Position numbers and translations under genes: made by a program. 64,000 nt of DNA. Source: Geodermatophilus telluris. Lineage in GTDB: Bacteria; Actinomycetota; Actinomycetes; Mycobacteriales; Geodermatophilaceae. The DNA lies in the NCBI RefSeq assembly GCF_900102745.1, contig NZ_FMZF01000007.1, positions 1 to 64,000 on the forward strand, written 5' to 3'. Under the pieces are notes generated by a model. That model saw only the letters and a list, made by a program, of their open reading frames with translations. It did no database searches and was not told the origin of the DNA. Numbering within the stretch: the stretch's first letter is position 1; each line of letters opens with the position of its first letter. Positions 1-11,403 of the stretch are shown here, in pieces.

Positions 1-992
1 ACCGTCTGCACGTTGCGGCTGACCTCCTCCGCAGCGCCGGCCACCACACCCGACTGCGCCGAGGTCTCCTCCGCCGAGGCCGAGATCTGCGCCGAGGACG
101 CCGACAGCTCCTCCGACGACGCGGCCACCGCGTCGGCGGCACCGGCCACGGTGCCCATGACCCGCCGCAGCTCGGTGACGGCGCCGTCGAGCGCGGCACC
201 CATCCGGCCCAGCTCGTCCCGGGTGGTCAGGCCCGAGGTGCGGGTCAGGTCACCGCTCGCGAGCCCCTCGGCGACCGTCTGCACGCGGGCCACGCCGCGG
301 GCCAGGGTGCGGGCCACGAGCAGGCCCAGACCGAAGGCGAGCGCCAGGCCGGCCCCGAGCACGACGAGCACGAGGACCCGCTGCTGGGCGGCACCGGACT
401 CGGCGGCCGCGGCGGCCGCCGCGGCCTCGGTCTTCTCGATCTCGACCAGCTCGACGACCGCCTCCTCGACCGCGTCGCCGAGCGGCTTGGCCTGCGTCTG
501 GTTGGCCTCGTCCCAGGCCGGCTGCTGGTTGGCCCGCGCGAGCGGGGCGAGGACGGTCTCGCCGACCTCGAGGTACTGCTGGAAGGACTCCTCGGCCTGG
601 GCGACGAGGGCCTGCTGCTCCTCGGTCAGCCCGCTGGTCTCGTAGCTCTGCCGGGCCTCCTCGAACCGGGCCTCGAGCTCGGGCATGGCGTCGAAGGCCG
701 CCTCGACGCGGGCCGGGTCGACGCTGATCAGCGCGTCCCGCGTCTTGATCCGGACGTCCTTCATGGCGCCGCGCATCTCGGTGACGTCGGTGAGCGCGCC
801 GATCTGCGCGTTGAGCCCCGTGGCGCGCTCCGCGGCGCCGTCGAGCCCGACGACGGCGGTGACGCCGACGACGAGCGCCACACCGGCCGCGGCACCCACC
901 GCGGTGAGGACCTTGGTCTTGACGCCGCGGTCGCCCCACCAGGAGGAGCCGGCCGCGGGAGCGCGGCCGGGGACGTCGGTCGGGGTGGTCAT
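1..992 (-). CDS. Methyl-accepting chemotaxis protein (first of three tandem; C-terminus off window)
   Basis: The reading frame opens with ATG at 992, preceded by a GGAGAG Shine-Dalgarno, and runs off the left edge after about 330 residues. Visible parts are a short cytoplasmic N-terminus, TM1 at about residues 29-50, a roughly 150-residue helical periplasmic sensor region of four-helix-bundle type, an Ala-rich stretch, TM2 at about 206-228, a HAMP domain to about 280, and the start of the coiled-coil signalling domain. It would sense an extracellular or energy cue and control CheA. The signalling part closely matches the gene at 2952-4553. The missing half should hold the kinase-control tip. 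The ligand cannot be predicted. Confidence 0.93.
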   Translation of the reverse strand, partial: MTTPTDVPGRAPAAGSSWWGDRGVKTKVLTAVGAAAGVALVVGVTAVVGLDGAAERATGLNAQIGALTDVTEMRGAMKDVRIKTRDALISVDPARVEAAFDAMPELEARFEEARQSYETSGLTEEQQALVAQAEESFQQYLEVGETVLAPLARANQQPAWDEANQTQAKPLGDAVEEAVVELVEIEKTEAAAAAAAAESGAAQQRVLVLVVLGAGLALAFGLGLLVARTLARGVARVQTVAEGLASGDLTRTSGLTTRDELGRMGAALDGAVTELRRVMGTVAGAADAVAASSEELSASSAQISASAEETSAQSGVVAGAAEEVSRNVQT

Positions 993-1058
993 CGTTTCTC
1001 TCCAGGGTGTCGAGCAGGGGAGCGCCGGGCGCGCTGTCGAGTGGGACTGTGGGGCACG

Positions 1059-1216
1059 GGAATGGTCCGCACACGGACCTGGTAATGGCGTGTCGGTCAC
1101 GATCCGCGCACGACCGGAATGGTCGACGGCCGGGGTGACGGAACGGAGTGGACCGCCGTGTCGACAAGGAATCCGCCGGAGACCGGTGACCATTCCTGAC
1201 GATCCGCGGAATGGTC
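1059..1216. repeat. Four GGAATGGTC nonamers upstream of an MCP gene
   Basis: The nonamer GGAATGGTC occurs at 1059-1067, 1116-1124 and 1208-1216 on the plus strand and at 1188-1196 on the minus strand. Degenerate relatives lie at about 1081 and 1168. All lie within the 300-base gap in front of the minus-strand MCP gene starting at 992. An A/T-containing nonamer repeated like this is not expected by chance in such GC-rich DNA, so a regulator-binding array is a reasonable inference. The regulator is unknown. Confidence 0.45.
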
Positions 1217-1231
1217 CCCCGGCACGCGACA

Positions 1232-1267
1232 CGGCCCGCGCTCCCCCAGGAGGAGGGGCGCGGGCCG
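1232..1267 (-). terminator. Hairpin terminator downstream of MCP 2
   Basis: A GC-rich stem-loop of about 13-15 bp (left arm 1232-1246, right arm 1255-1267) lies 25 bases past the stop of the MCP ending at 1293. No U-tract follows, as is usual in high-GC Actinobacteria. Confidence 0.5.
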
Positions 1268-1292
1268 CGGTCGGGACGTCAGCGGGGGGTGG

Positions 1293-2903
1293 TCACCAGG
1301 TGAAGCGGCCCACCGTCGCGCGCAGGTCGGTGGCCCTGCGGGCGAGCTCGTCGACGGCCGTGCGGGTCTGGGTGAGCGCCTGCGTGGTGGAGTCCGCGGC
1401 GGTGGAGACCCCGGAGATGTTGTCCGCGATCTGCCCCGACCCCTGCGCGGCCTCCTGCACCGAGCGCGACATCTCGTTGGTGGTCGCCGTCTGCTCCTCC
1501 ACCGCGGAGGCGATGGTGGTCTGCCGGTCGGAGATCTGGGCGACGATCTGGGAGATCTCCCCGATGGCGCCGACGGCGGCGGTGGTGTCGCCCTGGATCG
1601 CCTGGACGCGGCGGGCGATGTCCTCGGTCGCCTTCGCCGTCTCCTGCGCCAGCTCCTTGACCTCGTTGGCCACCACCGCGAAGCCCTTGCCCGCCTCCCC
1701 AGCGCGCGCCGCCTCGATCGTGGCGTTCAGCGCCAGCAGGTTCGTCTGCTCGGCGATCGAGGTGATGACCTTGACGACGTTGCCGATCTCGGCGGAGGAG
1801 TCGCCGAGCTTGGCGACCGTGGCGGTGGTGGTCTCCGCCGCGGTGACGGCGCGGGCGGCCACCGCGGAGGCCTCGGCGGCGTTGCTGGCGATCTCCCGGA
1901 TCGACGCCCCCATCTGCTCGGCACCCGCGGCCACCGTCTGCACGCTGCGCGACACCTCCTCGGCCGCCGCGGCGACCCGGCCCGACTGGGTCGAGGTCTC
2001 CTCGGCCGACCCGGAGATCTGCGTCGAGGAGGCCGACAGCTCCTCGGAGGAGGCGGCCACGGCGTCGGCCGAGGCGGCCACCGAGGTGAGCACCGCGCGC
2101 AGGTTGTCCTGGGCGGCGCCCAGGCCGGCGGCCATGCGGCCGAGCTCGTCGAGCGTGTCGACGTCCGGGGTCACGGTGAGGTCGCCGGCGGCCAGCGCGT
2201 CGACGGTGCGCTGCACGGCGCGGACGGTGCCCACGAGCTGGCGGACGACGACGGAGACGATGAGCAGGCCGACGCCCACGGTCACCGCGAGGATCGTCCA
2301 GAGGGTCGTGACCGCGCCCGCGGCGGTCTCGGCGCCCGTCGCGGCCTGGGCGTCGGCCTCCTCGCGCAGCACCTGCCGCAGCCCGGCGAAGTCCGCCACC
2401 ACCGCGTCCTGCGCCTCGACCAGCGGGCCCGCGGCGACCGCGCCGGCGGCGGGGACGTCCCCGGCGTCGAGGGCGGCGAGGAACTGGTCGTCGCTGACCT
2501 GCAGGGACGTGGCGACGTCGTCGGCGAGGGCACCGAACAGGTCGGCGTGCTCGGTGGTCGCGGAGTACGCGTCGATCCGCTCGCCGAGCGCGGCCTGGCC
2601 CTGGGTGAGCTGGGTCCTCAGCCCCGTGCGGGTGGTCGCGTCGGCCAGGAAGTAGGCCTGGTAGCCCTGCCGCAGCTGCTCGTAGCCGGCCTGGATGTCG
2701 TCGAGGTCGGAGAGCGCGACGACGTGACCCTCGTACATGTCCCGCTGGCTCTCGTCGAGGTCACCGATCCGGCCGACCGCGACCGTGCAGATGAGGACGC
2801 CGACGGAGGCACTGAAGGCCAGCAGGCTGAGGATCTTCACGGCGATCGGCCGGTCGGCGAACCAGCGCGAGCGCCGGCGTCGAGTCACGGCGGGGGAGGG
2901 CAT
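1293..2903 (-). CDS. Methyl-accepting chemotaxis protein (second of tandem array)
   Basis: This 536-residue transmembrane chemoreceptor starts with ATG at 2903 after an AGGAG seven bases upstream. An Arg-rich N-terminal tail is followed by TM1 (about 23-45), a helical extracellular domain resembling 4HB_MCP, TM2 (about 197-220), HAMP, and a full cytoplasmic signalling helix pair. The pair includes the conserved hairpin tip around [20 protein letters not shown]. It ends in VGRFTW, so no CheR-tethering NWETF-type pentapeptide is seen. A 309-base stretch of its signalling region is identical to the neighbouring MCP gene, pointing to recent duplication or gene conversion. It transmits an unknown stimulus to the CheA-CheW array. 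Confidence 0.93.
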   Translation of the reverse strand: MPSPAVTRRRRSRWFADRPIAVKILSLLAFSASVGVLICTVAVGRIGDLDESQRDMYEGHVVALSDLDDIQAGYEQLRQGYQAYFLADATTRTGLRTQLTQGQAALGERIDAYSATTEHADLFGALADDVATSLQVSDDQFLAALDAGDVPAAGAVAAGPLVEAQDAVVADFAGLRQVLREEADAQAATGAETAAGAVTTLWTILAVTVGVGLLIVSVVVRQLVGTVRAVQRTVDALAAGDLTVTPDVDTLDELGRMAAGLGAAQDNLRAVLTSVAASADAVAASSEELSASSTQISGSAEETSTQSGRVAAAAEEVSRSVQTVAAGAEQMGASIREIASNAAEASAVAARAVTAAETTTATVAKLGDSSAEIGNVVKVITSIAEQTNLLALNATIEAARAGEAGKGFAVVANEVKELAQETAKATEDIARRVQAIQGDTTAAVGAIGEISQIVAQISDRQTTIASAVEEQTATTNEMSRSVQEAAQGSGQIADNISGVSTAADSTTQALTQTRTAVDELARRATDLRATVGRFTW

Positions 2904-2926
2904 GTGGTTCTCCTGTTCGCTGCTGC

Positions 2927-2947
2927 GGCCTCCCTGCAGGGAGGTCC
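2927..2947 (-). terminator. Short palindromic hairpin downstream of MCP 3
   Basis: A perfect 16-base palindrome (2929-2944, core CTGCAG) sits in the 48-base gap between the MCP stop at 2952 and the next MCP start at 2903. It is probably a terminator or attenuator. The same GCAGGGAGG arm recurs in the hairpin at 55937-55993. Confidence 0.4.
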
Positions 2948-2951
2948 TCTC

Positions 2952-4553
2952 TCAGTACGTGAAGCGGGCGACGGTGCTGCGCAGGTCGCCGGCCATGCGG
3001 GCCAGCTCGTCCACGGCGGTGCGGGTCTGGGTGAGCGCCTGGGTGGTGGAGTCCGCGGCGGTCGAGACCCCGGAGATGTTGTCGGCGATCTGCCCGGAGC
3101 CCTGGGCGGCCTCCTGCACCGAGCGGCTCATCTCGTTCGTCGTCGCCGTCTGCTCCTCCACCGCCGAGGCGATGGTGGTCTGCCGGTCGGAGATCTGGGC
3201 GACGATCTGGGAGATCTCCCCGATCGCGGCCACCGCCGCCGTCGTGTCGCCCTGGATGGCCTGCACGCGGCGGGCGATGTCCTCGGTCGCCTTGGCCGTC
3301 TCCTGCGCCAGCTCCTTGACCTCGTTGGCCACCACCGCGAAGCCCTTGCCCGCCTCCCCAGCGCGCGCCGCCTCGATCGTGGCGTTCAGCGCCAGCAGGT
3401 TCGTCTGCTCGGCGATCGAGGTGATGACCTTGACGACGTTGCCGATCTCGGCGGAGGAGTCGCCGAGCTTGGCGACCGTGGCGGTGGTGGTCTCCGCCGC
3501 GGTGACGGCGCGGGCGGCCACCGCGGAGGCCTCGGCGGCGTTGCTGGCGATCTCCCGGATCGACGCCCCCATCTGCTCGGCACCCGCGGCCACCGTCTGC
3601 ACGTTGCGCGACACCTCCTCGGCAGCGCCGGCCACCACACCCGACTGCGCCGAGGTCTCCTCCGCCGAGGCCGAGATCTGCGCCGACGACGCCGACAGCT
3701 CCTCGGAGCTGGCGGCCACCGCGTCGGAGGCACCGGCCACCGACGCCATCACCTCCCGCAGGCCGGCCCGGGCGCCGTCGAGGGACGCGGCCATGCGGCC
3801 CAGCTCGTCGCGGGAGTCGACGCCGGTGGTGCCCGTCAGGTCGCCGGCGGCCAGCGCGTCGAGGGCGGAGTGCACGCGCCGGACCGGACCGATCACCGAG
3901 CGGGCGGTCAGCCAGCTGAGCCCGACCAGCAGCACCAGGCCGAGCGCGGCGGCGAGCAGGGCGGTGGTCTCCCAGCGGGAGATCGTGGCGGCCAGCTCCT
4001 CCCCGGCCGCCGCGGTCTCGGCCTCCAGCGTGTCCTTGGCGGTGCCGACGGCACCGTCGGTGAGGTCGTTGGCGGCCTGGATGTCCTCCCAGCGCACCCG
4101 GCTGCCGGCCTGGTCGGCGATCGCGCCGTCGACGAAGGCGGTGATGGCGTCGGTGTAGTCCCCGTAGGTGCTGCCGAGGTCGGCCACCGCGGTCGCCGCG
4201 TCGCCGTCCAGCGGGACGCCGGACAGCTCGGCCAGCAGCGCCTCGGGCTCGGCGACGTCGTCGGCCAGCTCCGGGAGCTGGTCGGCCGGGACGTCGCGGA
4301 CGAGTGCCTTGAACCCGTCGACCTTGAGCTCGCTCGCCCGGGTGTCCAGCCGCAGCACCAGCGACTCCGCGTGGTGCAGGTCGGCCAGCCGCTGCTGGGC
4401 GTCCCGGACGGCGCCGTTGCCGACCAGCACCGAGCCGAGCAGGCCGCCCAGCGAGACGGCACCGACGGCGACGACGGCGGCGAACTTCACCGGCAGCGGA
4501 CGGTCGGCGAACCAGCCGGCGGTACGGGGGCGCGAGGGGGTCGCGGCGTTCAC
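2952..4553 (-). CDS. Methyl-accepting chemotaxis protein (third of tandem array)
   Basis: This is a 533-residue chemoreceptor. The chosen start is GTG at 4553, which has a perfect AGGAGG six bases upstream. The longer open frame to 4832 adds only a low-complexity Arg/Gly/Pro segment and lacks such a signal. Order: basic tail, TM1 (about 22-45), a periplasmic helical domain of about 150 residues unlike that of the neighbour, TM2 (about 195-215), HAMP, and a signalling domain with the standard hairpin tip. Divergent sensors on near-identical output domains suggest three receptors feeding one CheA pathway. No che or fla genes are in the window. Confidence 0.93.
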   Translation of the reverse strand: MNAATPSRPRTAGWFADRPLPVKFAAVVAVGAVSLGGLLGSVLVGNGAVRDAQQRLADLHHAESLVLRLDTRASELKVDGFKALVRDVPADQLPELADDVAEPEALLAELSGVPLDGDAATAVADLGSTYGDYTDAITAFVDGAIADQAGSRVRWEDIQAANDLTDGAVGTAKDTLEAETAAAGEELAATISRWETTALLAAALGLVLLVGLSWLTARSVIGPVRRVHSALDALAAGDLTGTTGVDSRDELGRMAASLDGARAGLREVMASVAGASDAVAASSEELSASSAQISASAEETSAQSGVVAGAAEEVSRNVQTVAAGAEQMGASIREIASNAAEASAVAARAVTAAETTTATVAKLGDSSAEIGNVVKVITSIAEQTNLLALNATIEAARAGEAGKGFAVVANEVKELAQETAKATEDIARRVQAIQGDTTAAVAAIGEISQIVAQISDRQTTIASAVEEQTATTNEMSRSVQEAAQGSGQIADNISGVSTAADSTTQALTQTRTAVDELARMAGDLRSTVARFTY

Positions 4554-4874
4554 GGGGGCCTCCTGGGGCGGGTGCGCACGCCGAGACCGGGGTGCCCCGC
4601 GGGGCGTGCACCGGAATCGTGCGGCCTCCCCGGACGCGCGCCGGCCCGCGGAGGACGGCCCCGGCCGGATCGTTGTGGAGCGGGCGGTGACCGCACCCGC
4701 GCCGTCGCCAGGTCGACCGCACCGGTCCGGCGACCCGCCTCCCGGACGGGCGTCCACCCGCGTCGGGAGGCTGCGCCCGGTCGCCGTGTCGACCGCGCGG
4801 GGACGCCGACCGGACCGCCGGGTGCCGGCCACCCGGGCCGGGGACCGGACACGCCGTGCCCGGGGCCCCGGAGC
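4554..4874. other. Intergenic region between otsB and MCP 3
   Basis: This 321-base gap lies between the otsB stop and the MCP start, both on the minus strand. Apart from the AGGAGG ribosome-binding site just before 4553 I see no gene and no clear promoter hexamers. Long reading frames across it are low-complexity shadows. It presumably carries the promoter of the MCP gene. Confidence 0.5.
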
Positions 4875-5617
4875 TCAGCCGAGCCGGTCGGCCAGCTGCC
4901 GGAGGACGTCGACCACGGCCGCGGGGTCGGCCACGCGGTGCGCGGCGGCCGTCTCGCCGTCGCCGACCTTGATGCCCACGTCCCCGGGGCGGAGGGTGCC
5001 GAACACGTCCTCGTCGGTGACGTCGTCGCCGAGGTAGACGACGGCCGCCGCGCCGAGCTCGTCGCGCAGCCGGCCGACCGCGCTGCCCTTGTCGGCGTCG
5101 GTGACGGCGACCTCGAGCACCGCCTTGCCCGGCTTCATCGTCAGTGACGGATCGGCCACCGCGGTACCGGCGTCGGCCAGCAGCCGGGTGGCCGCGGCCG
5201 GGTCGGCGACCTGCCGCACGTGCACCGCCACGCTGGCCGGCTTGACCTCCAGCCGCGCGCCGGGGACGGCGGCCACCAGGGGGGCCAGCCGGTCGGCCAG
5301 GGCGTCGCGGCGGCCGGCCAGCTCGCCGGCGAGGGGCCCGCCGTACTCGGCGCCGTGGCTGCCCACCCAGCGGTAGCTGCCGGTGAAGCCGCTGACCTGC
5401 CGGAGGTCCTCGACGCCGCGCCCGCTGACCAGCGCCACCGTGACGCCGTCGGCCGCGGCGATGCGGGCCAGCAGCCCGTCGACGCCGGGGGAGGGGACGG
5501 CGGCGGAGGGCTCGTCGGCGAGCGGGGCCAGCACGCCGTCGTAGTCGGAGGCGACCAGCAGCGGACGGCGCCCGGCCAGGGCGGCGAGCGCGGCCGCCAG
5601 GTCGTCGGGGACCGCGC

Positions 5618-5621
<4 letters not shown>
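4875..5621 (-). CDS. otsB: Trehalose-6-phosphate phosphatase OtsB
   Basis: This HAD-superfamily phosphatase removes phosphate from trehalose-6-phosphate to give trehalose, a cytosolic compatible solute. It is 248 residues, within the usual OtsB size. HAD motif I is seen as DYDGVLAPL near residues 26-34 (nucleophile and acid Asp). A conserved Lys lies in the [10 protein letters not shown] region, and motif IV in [11 protein letters not shown]. The GTG start at 5621 overlaps the otsA stop by four bases (GTGA), so the two are translationally coupled, OtsA first. This is the standard two-step OtsAB route, likely osmotic or desiccation responsive. Confidence 0.95.
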
Positions 5622-7033
<1,412 letters not shown>

Positions 7034-7155
7034 ACCGGTACCGACCCTACTGACGGTCACCCCGCCCGGCACCCCCGGGCCGGGCGGGGGGACGGCCACC
7101 CGCCGGCTCACCCCGGGGGATGACGACGGACGGCGCGGAGGCCGGCAGGGCTGCA

Positions 7156-7173
7156 GCGGACGGTTCCGTCCGC
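7156..7173 (+). promoter_or_regulatory. Inverted repeat immediately before the GGDEF-EAL start
   Basis: Two perfect 8-base arms (7156-7163 and 7166-7173) separated by TT end four bases before the chosen GTG at 7178. It could be an operator or an RNA hairpin limiting ribosome access. No function is shown by the sequence alone. Confidence 0.35.
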
Positions 7174-7177
7174 CGAT

Positions 7178-8917
7178 GTGCTGCCCGTGCGGATCCCCTC
7201 GACGGCACCCGACGTGGCCACTGCGCGCGTCATGGCGCGGACCACCGGGGCCTTCTACGCCATGGGCGGGACGGCGGTGCTGGCCCTCGCCTCCGTCACC
7301 GGCCCCCGGACCGACGGCCGGGTCCTGGCGGTGATCGGCGTGGTCGCGCTCACCGTGGCGCTGCTGCTGCTCGTGGGCGGCGAGCGGCTGCCGCGGGCCA
7401 CGTTCCACGTCGCCGTCCTCGGCGGGACGTGCCTGATCTCGTTGGCGGTGCTCGCGGCCCCGGACCCCGCGTCGGCCGTCGCGGCCGCGGCGATCTACGT
7501 CTTCGTCGCCGTCGACAGCTTCCTGTTCTTCGCCTGGGCGCCGGCGACCGCGCAGTTCGGCCTGGCACTGGTCGCGCAGGTCGGCTGCCTGGCCGCGGTG
7601 CGCGACGTGCCCGCGGCGGTCGCGGTGTGCACCACGCTCGTGTGCCTGGCGGTGGCCGCGGTGACCGGCCTGCTGGTGCAGCGCGCGTCCAGCGCCAGCC
7701 GGGACGGGCTGACCGGCCTGCTCAACCGCCGGGGGTTCGACGGCGTGCTGGACGCCACCCGGCCGGGGGACCCCGTCGCGCTGGCGCTGCTCGACCTCGA
7801 CCGGTTCAAGCAGGTGAACGACTCGCACGGGCACGGCGCCGGCGACCTGCTGCTGCGGTCGGTGGCCGTGGCCTGCCGCCGGGCGGTGCCGGCCGCGACG
7901 GCGGTGGCGCGGCTCGGCGGCGACGAGTTCGCGCTGCTGCTGGCGACCGGGTCGTCGGCGCGGGCACTGGCGGGGGTGGAGGCGGTGCGCGCCGCGCTGC
8001 CCGGCTGCGGCTTCTCCGCCGGGGTCGCCGTCCGTGCCGACGGCGAGAGCGCGGCCGACCTCCTGCGCCGCGCGGACGCGGCGCTCTACGCGGCCAAGGC
8101 CGGCGGCCGCGGGCGGTCGGTGCTCAGCGGCGGGGACACCTCCCGGGTGGCGGTGGACCTCGCCGCGGCGCTCGCGGCCGGGCACGTCACCGTGGCGCTG
8201 CAGCCGATCGTCTCGCTGGCCGACGGGGGCACGGTCGGCGTCGAGGCGCTGGCCCGCTGGCGGGACCCGGTGCGGGGACCGGTGTCCCCCGCCGAGTTCG
8301 TCCCGGCGGCGGAGGCCGCCGGGCTGGTCGGCGAGCTGGGGGCGACGGTCCTGCGCTCGGCGTGCACCGACGCCGGCCGGCTGGCCGCCGCGTGGGGCCG
8401 CCGGGTGCTGCTGACGGTGAACGTCTCCGGGCAGGAGCTGGTGTGCCCGGACTACGCCGAGCGGGTGCTGCAGACCCTCGCGGACACCGGCTGGGACCCG
8501 CGGGACCTCGTCGTCGAGGTCACCGAGAGCCTGCTCGAGGCGTCCTCGTCGCCCGCGCTCGGCACCCTCGCCCGGCTGCGCCGGCACGGCATCGGGGTGG
8601 CCATCGACGACTTCGGCACCGGCTGGTCGTCGTTCAGCCGGCTCGACACGCTGCCCGCCGACTACCTGAAGCTGGACGCCACCTTCCTGGCCACCTCGAC
8701 CACCTCGCCGCGCCGGGCGGGGATGCTGCGCGCCCTCCTCGAGCTGGGGGACACCCTGGGGCTCACCGTGGTCGCCGAGGGGGTGGAGACCGCCGAGCAG
8801 GAGCGGCTGCTCGTCCACCTGGGCTGCCCGCTGGTGCAGGGCTGGCTCTACAGCGCCGCGCGGCCGGTCGACGAGCTCGTCGCCGCCGGGCCGGTGCCGG
8901 CGCCCGCCCTGCGCTGA
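7178..8917 (+). CDS. Membrane GGDEF-EAL cyclic-di-GMP turnover protein
   Basis: The product is 579 residues from GTG 7178. The N-terminal 170 residues hold about five hydrophobic segments, a MASE-like sensor. A diguanylate cyclase domain follows, with [12 protein letters not shown] and an intact GGDEF at about 247-251. No RxxD inhibitory site is visible at the usual position. The C-terminal EAL phosphodiesterase domain starts with VEALARW (about 355-361) and has [25 protein letters not shown] and AEGVET. Both catalytic signatures look intact, so it may make and degrade cyclic-di-GMP. It is divergent from otsA and ends seven bases from the crcB operon end. A downstream start around residue 20 is possible. 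Confidence 0.9.
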   Translation: MLPVRIPSTAPDVATARVMARTTGAFYAMGGTAVLALASVTGPRTDGRVLAVIGVVALTVALLLLVGGERLPRATFHVAVLGGTCLISLAVLAAPDPASAVAAAAIYVFVAVDSFLFFAWAPATAQFGLALVAQVGCLAAVRDVPAAVAVCTTLVCLAVAAVTGLLVQRASSASRDGLTGLLNRRGFDGVLDATRPGDPVALALLDLDRFKQVNDSHGHGAGDLLLRSVAVACRRAVPAATAVARLGGDEFALLLATGSSARALAGVEAVRAALPGCGFSAGVAVRADGESAADLLRRADAALYAAKAGGRGRSVLSGGDTSRVAVDLAAALAAGHVTVALQPIVSLADGGTVGVEALARWRDPVRGPVSPAEFVPAAEAAGLVGELGATVLRSACTDAGRLAAAWGRRVLLTVNVSGQELVCPDYAERVLQTLADTGWDPRDLVVEVTESLLEASSSPALGTLARLRRHGIGVAIDDFGTGWSSFSRLDTLPADYLKLDATFLATSTTSPRRAGMLRALLELGDTLGLTVVAEGVETAEQERLLVHLGCPLVQGWLYSAARPVDELVAAGPVPAPALR

Positions 8918-8924
8918 GCACGGG

Positions 8925-9275
8925 TCAGCCCCCGGCGGCGTACCCCACCGCGGCGGCGCCCAGGCCGAGGACGGCGCTGGCGGCGGTGTAGGCCAGCGCG
9001 CGACCCACGGCCCGCCCGGCCACCAGCCGGACGACGTCGGCCCCGAGCGTGGAGAACGTGGTCAGCGTCCCGCAGAAGCCGGTGCCGACCAGCGCGACGA
9101 CGGCCGCCGGTGCGTCCCCGAGGCCGAGCAGCACGCCGAGGACGGCGGACCCGGCGACGTTGACCGCGAGCGTGCCCAGCGCCGGGTCGCGCCCCCGCCG
9201 GGCCGCCAGCCGGGTGACCAGCAGCCGCAGCGGCGCGCCCGCCATCGCGCCCGCGGCGACGAGCAGCGGCGTCAC
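8925..9275 (-). CDS. crcB: Fluoride channel subunit FluC/CrcB (second of pair)
   Basis: This small four-helix membrane protein of 116 residues belongs to the FluC/CrcB fluoride channel family, which lowers cytosolic fluoride. Family features seen are [10 protein letters not shown] near the N-terminus (the Gly-x-x-x-Arg position), NVAGSAVLG, and [13 protein letters not shown] with the Thr-Thr-Phe-Ser fluoride-path motif. The GTG start at 9275 overlaps the stop of the preceding crcB by four bases. Paired adjacent crcB genes usually encode oppositely oriented halves of a heterodimer. It is the last gene of the asnO-ngg-crcB-crcB unit. Confidence 0.92.
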   Translation of the reverse strand: MTPLLVAAGAMAGAPLRLLVTRLAARRGRDPALGTLAVNVAGSAVLGVLLGLGDAPAAVVALVGTGFCGTLTTFSTLGADVVRLVAGRAVGRALAYTAASAVLGLGAAAVGYAAGG

Positions 9276-9646
9276 CGGGGCCGGGCCAGGTGGACGCCGG
9301 CCGCCACCGCGAGCACCCCGCCGGTGAGCGAGGCGAGCACGTAGGCGGCGGCGGTGAGCAGCGCGCCGCCGTCGGCGAGGTCGGTGGCCTCGACCGCGAA
9401 CGCCGAGTAGGTGGTGTACCCGCCCAGCACCCCGACGCCCAGCAGCGGCCGAGCCCACACCGGCTCGGGGGAGCGGCCGGCCAGCGCGCCGAGCAGGAGG
9501 CCCATCAGCAGGCAGCCGCTGAGGTTGACCAGCAGCGTCGCCCACGGCCAGCCGCCGTCGTCCCGGGGGAGCGCCTCGGCCACGCCCCAGCGCGCCAGTG
9601 CACCGAGCGCCCCGCCCAGCGCCGCGAGCAGGTAGGCCACCCGCAC
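9272..9646 (-). CDS. crcB: Fluoride channel subunit FluC/CrcB (first of pair)
   Basis: This is a 124-residue four-helix FluC/CrcB homologue. It shows GGALGALARWG (conserved Arg), NLSGCLLMG (the Asn of the pore) and GGYTTYSAFAVE (Thr-Thr-Tyr-Ser pore motif). The GTG start at 9646 directly abuts the TAG stop of ngg (9647-9649), with GGAGG inside the end of ngg. It is therefore translated from the NAGGN operon message. The next gene is a second, diverged crcB, which fits a heterodimeric channel. No separate fluoride riboswitch is visible. Confidence 0.92.
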   Translation of the reverse strand: MRVAYLLAALGGALGALARWGVAEALPRDDGGWPWATLLVNLSGCLLMGLLLGALAGRSPEPVWARPLLGVGVLGGYTTYSAFAVEATDLADGGALLTAAAYVLASLTGGVLAVAAGVHLARPR

Positions 9647-11392
9647 CTACCTCCGGCGGGTCTCGGGGAAGAGCAGGTCCACGAAGCGGGCGGCGGTCGG
9701 CTGCGGCTCGTGGTTGGCCAGCCCCGGGCGCTCGTTGGCCTCGACGAAGACCGCGTCGGGCCCCTCGACGTCGGGCAGCAGGAAGTCGATGCCGGTCACC
9801 GGGATGCCGATCGCCCGGCTGGCGCGCACCGCGGCCTGCCCGACCGCGGGGTGCAGCCGGTCGGTGACGTCCTCGATGGTGCCGCCGGTGTGCAGGTTCG
9901 CCGTCCGCCGCACGCGCAGCCGCCGGCCCTCGGGGAGGACGTCGTCCATCCCGTGCCCGGCGGCCCGGACGACGTCGGCGGTGACGTCGTCGAGCGGGAT
10001 GCGCGACTCGCCGCCGGTGGCCCGCTCGCGGCGCCGGCTGGTCTCGCGGACCAGGTCGGTCACCGTGCGGCGGCCGTCGCCGACGACCTCCGCGGGCCGG
10101 CGCACCGCCGCGGCCACCACCTCGTGGTCGATGACCACCACGCGCAGGTCCTCGCCCGCGACGAGCTCCTCGACCAGCACGTCGGGGCAGAACAGCCGGG
10201 CGGCGGCGACCGCGCGCTCGAGCTCCCCGTCGTCGGTGACGCCCACGGTGATGCCCTTGCCCTGCTCGCCACGGGCCGGCTTGACCACCACCTCGCCGCA
10301 CTCGGCCAGCAGCCGCCGGGCCGGGCCGAGGTCGTCCTCGGGCGCCGACACCCCGCGGGGCACCCGGACGCCGGCGGCCTCGACGATCCGCCGGGTGACC
10401 CGCTTGTCGTCGCAGCGGCTCATCGCGACCGCGGTGGTGAACTCCGACAGCGACTCCCGGGTGAGCACCCGCCGTCCGCCCACCGACAGCCGCATCTCGC
10501 CGGACTCCACGTCGGTCACCTCGACGCGGATGCCGCGGCGCAGCGCCTCGTCGGCGATGATCCGCGCGTAGGGGTTGAGCAGGTCCAGGCCGGGCGGGCC
10601 GCCGGCGAACAGCGGCGTGTTGATCGGGTTCTTGCGCTTGACGCACACCGCGGCCGCCCGCACGAAGCCGAGCTTGCGGTACAGCGCGATCGCCCCGCTG
10701 TTGTCGTGCAGCACCGAGAGGTCCACGTAGGAGCGGCCGCGGCCGACGTAGCGCTCGGCGAGCACCCGCACCAGCGCCTCGCCGGTGCCCGCCGGGGCGC
10801 TCTGCGCGTCGACGGCCAGGCACCACAGGCTGGTGCCGCCCTCCGGGTCGCCGAAGGCGAGCACGTGGTCGACACCGGTGACCGTGCCGACGACGCGGCC
10901 GGTCCTGGTGTCCTCGGCGACGAGGTAGGTGAAGGCGCGGGTGCGGTGGTTGGCCCACATCGTCTCGGGGGCGCCGGTGACCATGCCGTTGCGCGCGTAG
11001 ACCCCGTTGATCGCCACCATGTCGTCCAGCGAGGTCACCGTGCGGACGAAGACGCCGCGGATGAGCTCGGGTCGCGGCCGGTAGCGGTAGAGGTCGAGGC
11101 GGTAGGTGTAGCTCGGGTCGATGAACAGCTCGTCGGGGGCCAGGCCGACGAGCACGTGCGGGTCGCGGGCGTAGATGCAGATGTCGCGCTGGCCGGTCCC
11201 CTCGGCGCGGAGCGCCGCGAGGATGTTCCGCATCTCGGCGAAGGTCTGCCCGAACACCAGCCGGCCCCACGCGAGGTCCAGGACGACGTCGGCGTCCATG
11301 CCCTCCAGCTCGTGCTGGGAGGGCCGGCCGTAGGTGCGCCCGGTCAGGTCCGGGGTGTGCCGACGGCGGTGTCCGGCGAGCCGGGGTGCCAC
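9647..11392 (-). CDS. ngg: N-acetylglutaminylglutamine synthetase (GNAT plus ATP-grasp fusion)
   Basis: This 581-residue two-domain enzyme makes the dipeptide osmolyte precursor. The N-terminal half is a GNAT acetyltransferase (about 60-290, including ARNGMV and VDLSVLHDNSGAIALYRKLGF). The C-terminal half is an ATP-grasp ligase, with KPARGEQGKGITVGV as the nucleotide loop and VFVEANERPGL as the metal-binding end. The Ngg family joins an acetyl-glutamine to glutamine and partners with AsnO-type amidotransferases. The chosen start is GTG 11392, which has GAGGAGG six bases upstream. The longer frame to 13204 is antisense-like shadow. It lies 11 bases after asnO. Confidence 0.93.
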   Translation of the reverse strand: MAPRLAGHRRRHTPDLTGRTYGRPSQHELEGMDADVVLDLAWGRLVFGQTFAEMRNILAALRAEGTGQRDICIYARDPHVLVGLAPDELFIDPSYTYRLDLYRYRPRPELIRGVFVRTVTSLDDMVAINGVYARNGMVTGAPETMWANHRTRAFTYLVAEDTRTGRVVGTVTGVDHVLAFGDPEGGTSLWCLAVDAQSAPAGTGEALVRVLAERYVGRGRSYVDLSVLHDNSGAIALYRKLGFVRAAAVCVKRKNPINTPLFAGGPPGLDLLNPYARIIADEALRRGIRVEVTDVESGEMRLSVGGRRVLTRESLSEFTTAVAMSRCDDKRVTRRIVEAAGVRVPRGVSAPEDDLGPARRLLAECGEVVVKPARGEQGKGITVGVTDDGELERAVAAARLFCPDVLVEELVAGEDLRVVVIDHEVVAAAVRRPAEVVGDGRRTVTDLVRETSRRRERATGGESRIPLDDVTADVVRAAGHGMDDVLPEGRRLRVRRTANLHTGGTIEDVTDRLHPAVGQAAVRASRAIGIPVTGIDFLLPDVEGPDAVFVEANERPGLANHEPQPTAARFVDLLFPETRRR

Positions 11393-11403
11393 GGAACGCC
11401 TCC

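Larger units (their letters stand above)
993..1292. other. Intergenic region between two MCP genes
   Basis: This 300-base stretch between the stop of the second MCP and the start of the first holds no convincing gene. It contains a terminator-like hairpin (1232-1267) for the upstream MCP and a set of GGAATGGTC nonamers (about 1059, 1116, 1188 reversed, 1208) that probably mark regulatory sequence for the first MCP. The long reading frames crossing it are shadows. Confidence 0.6.
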
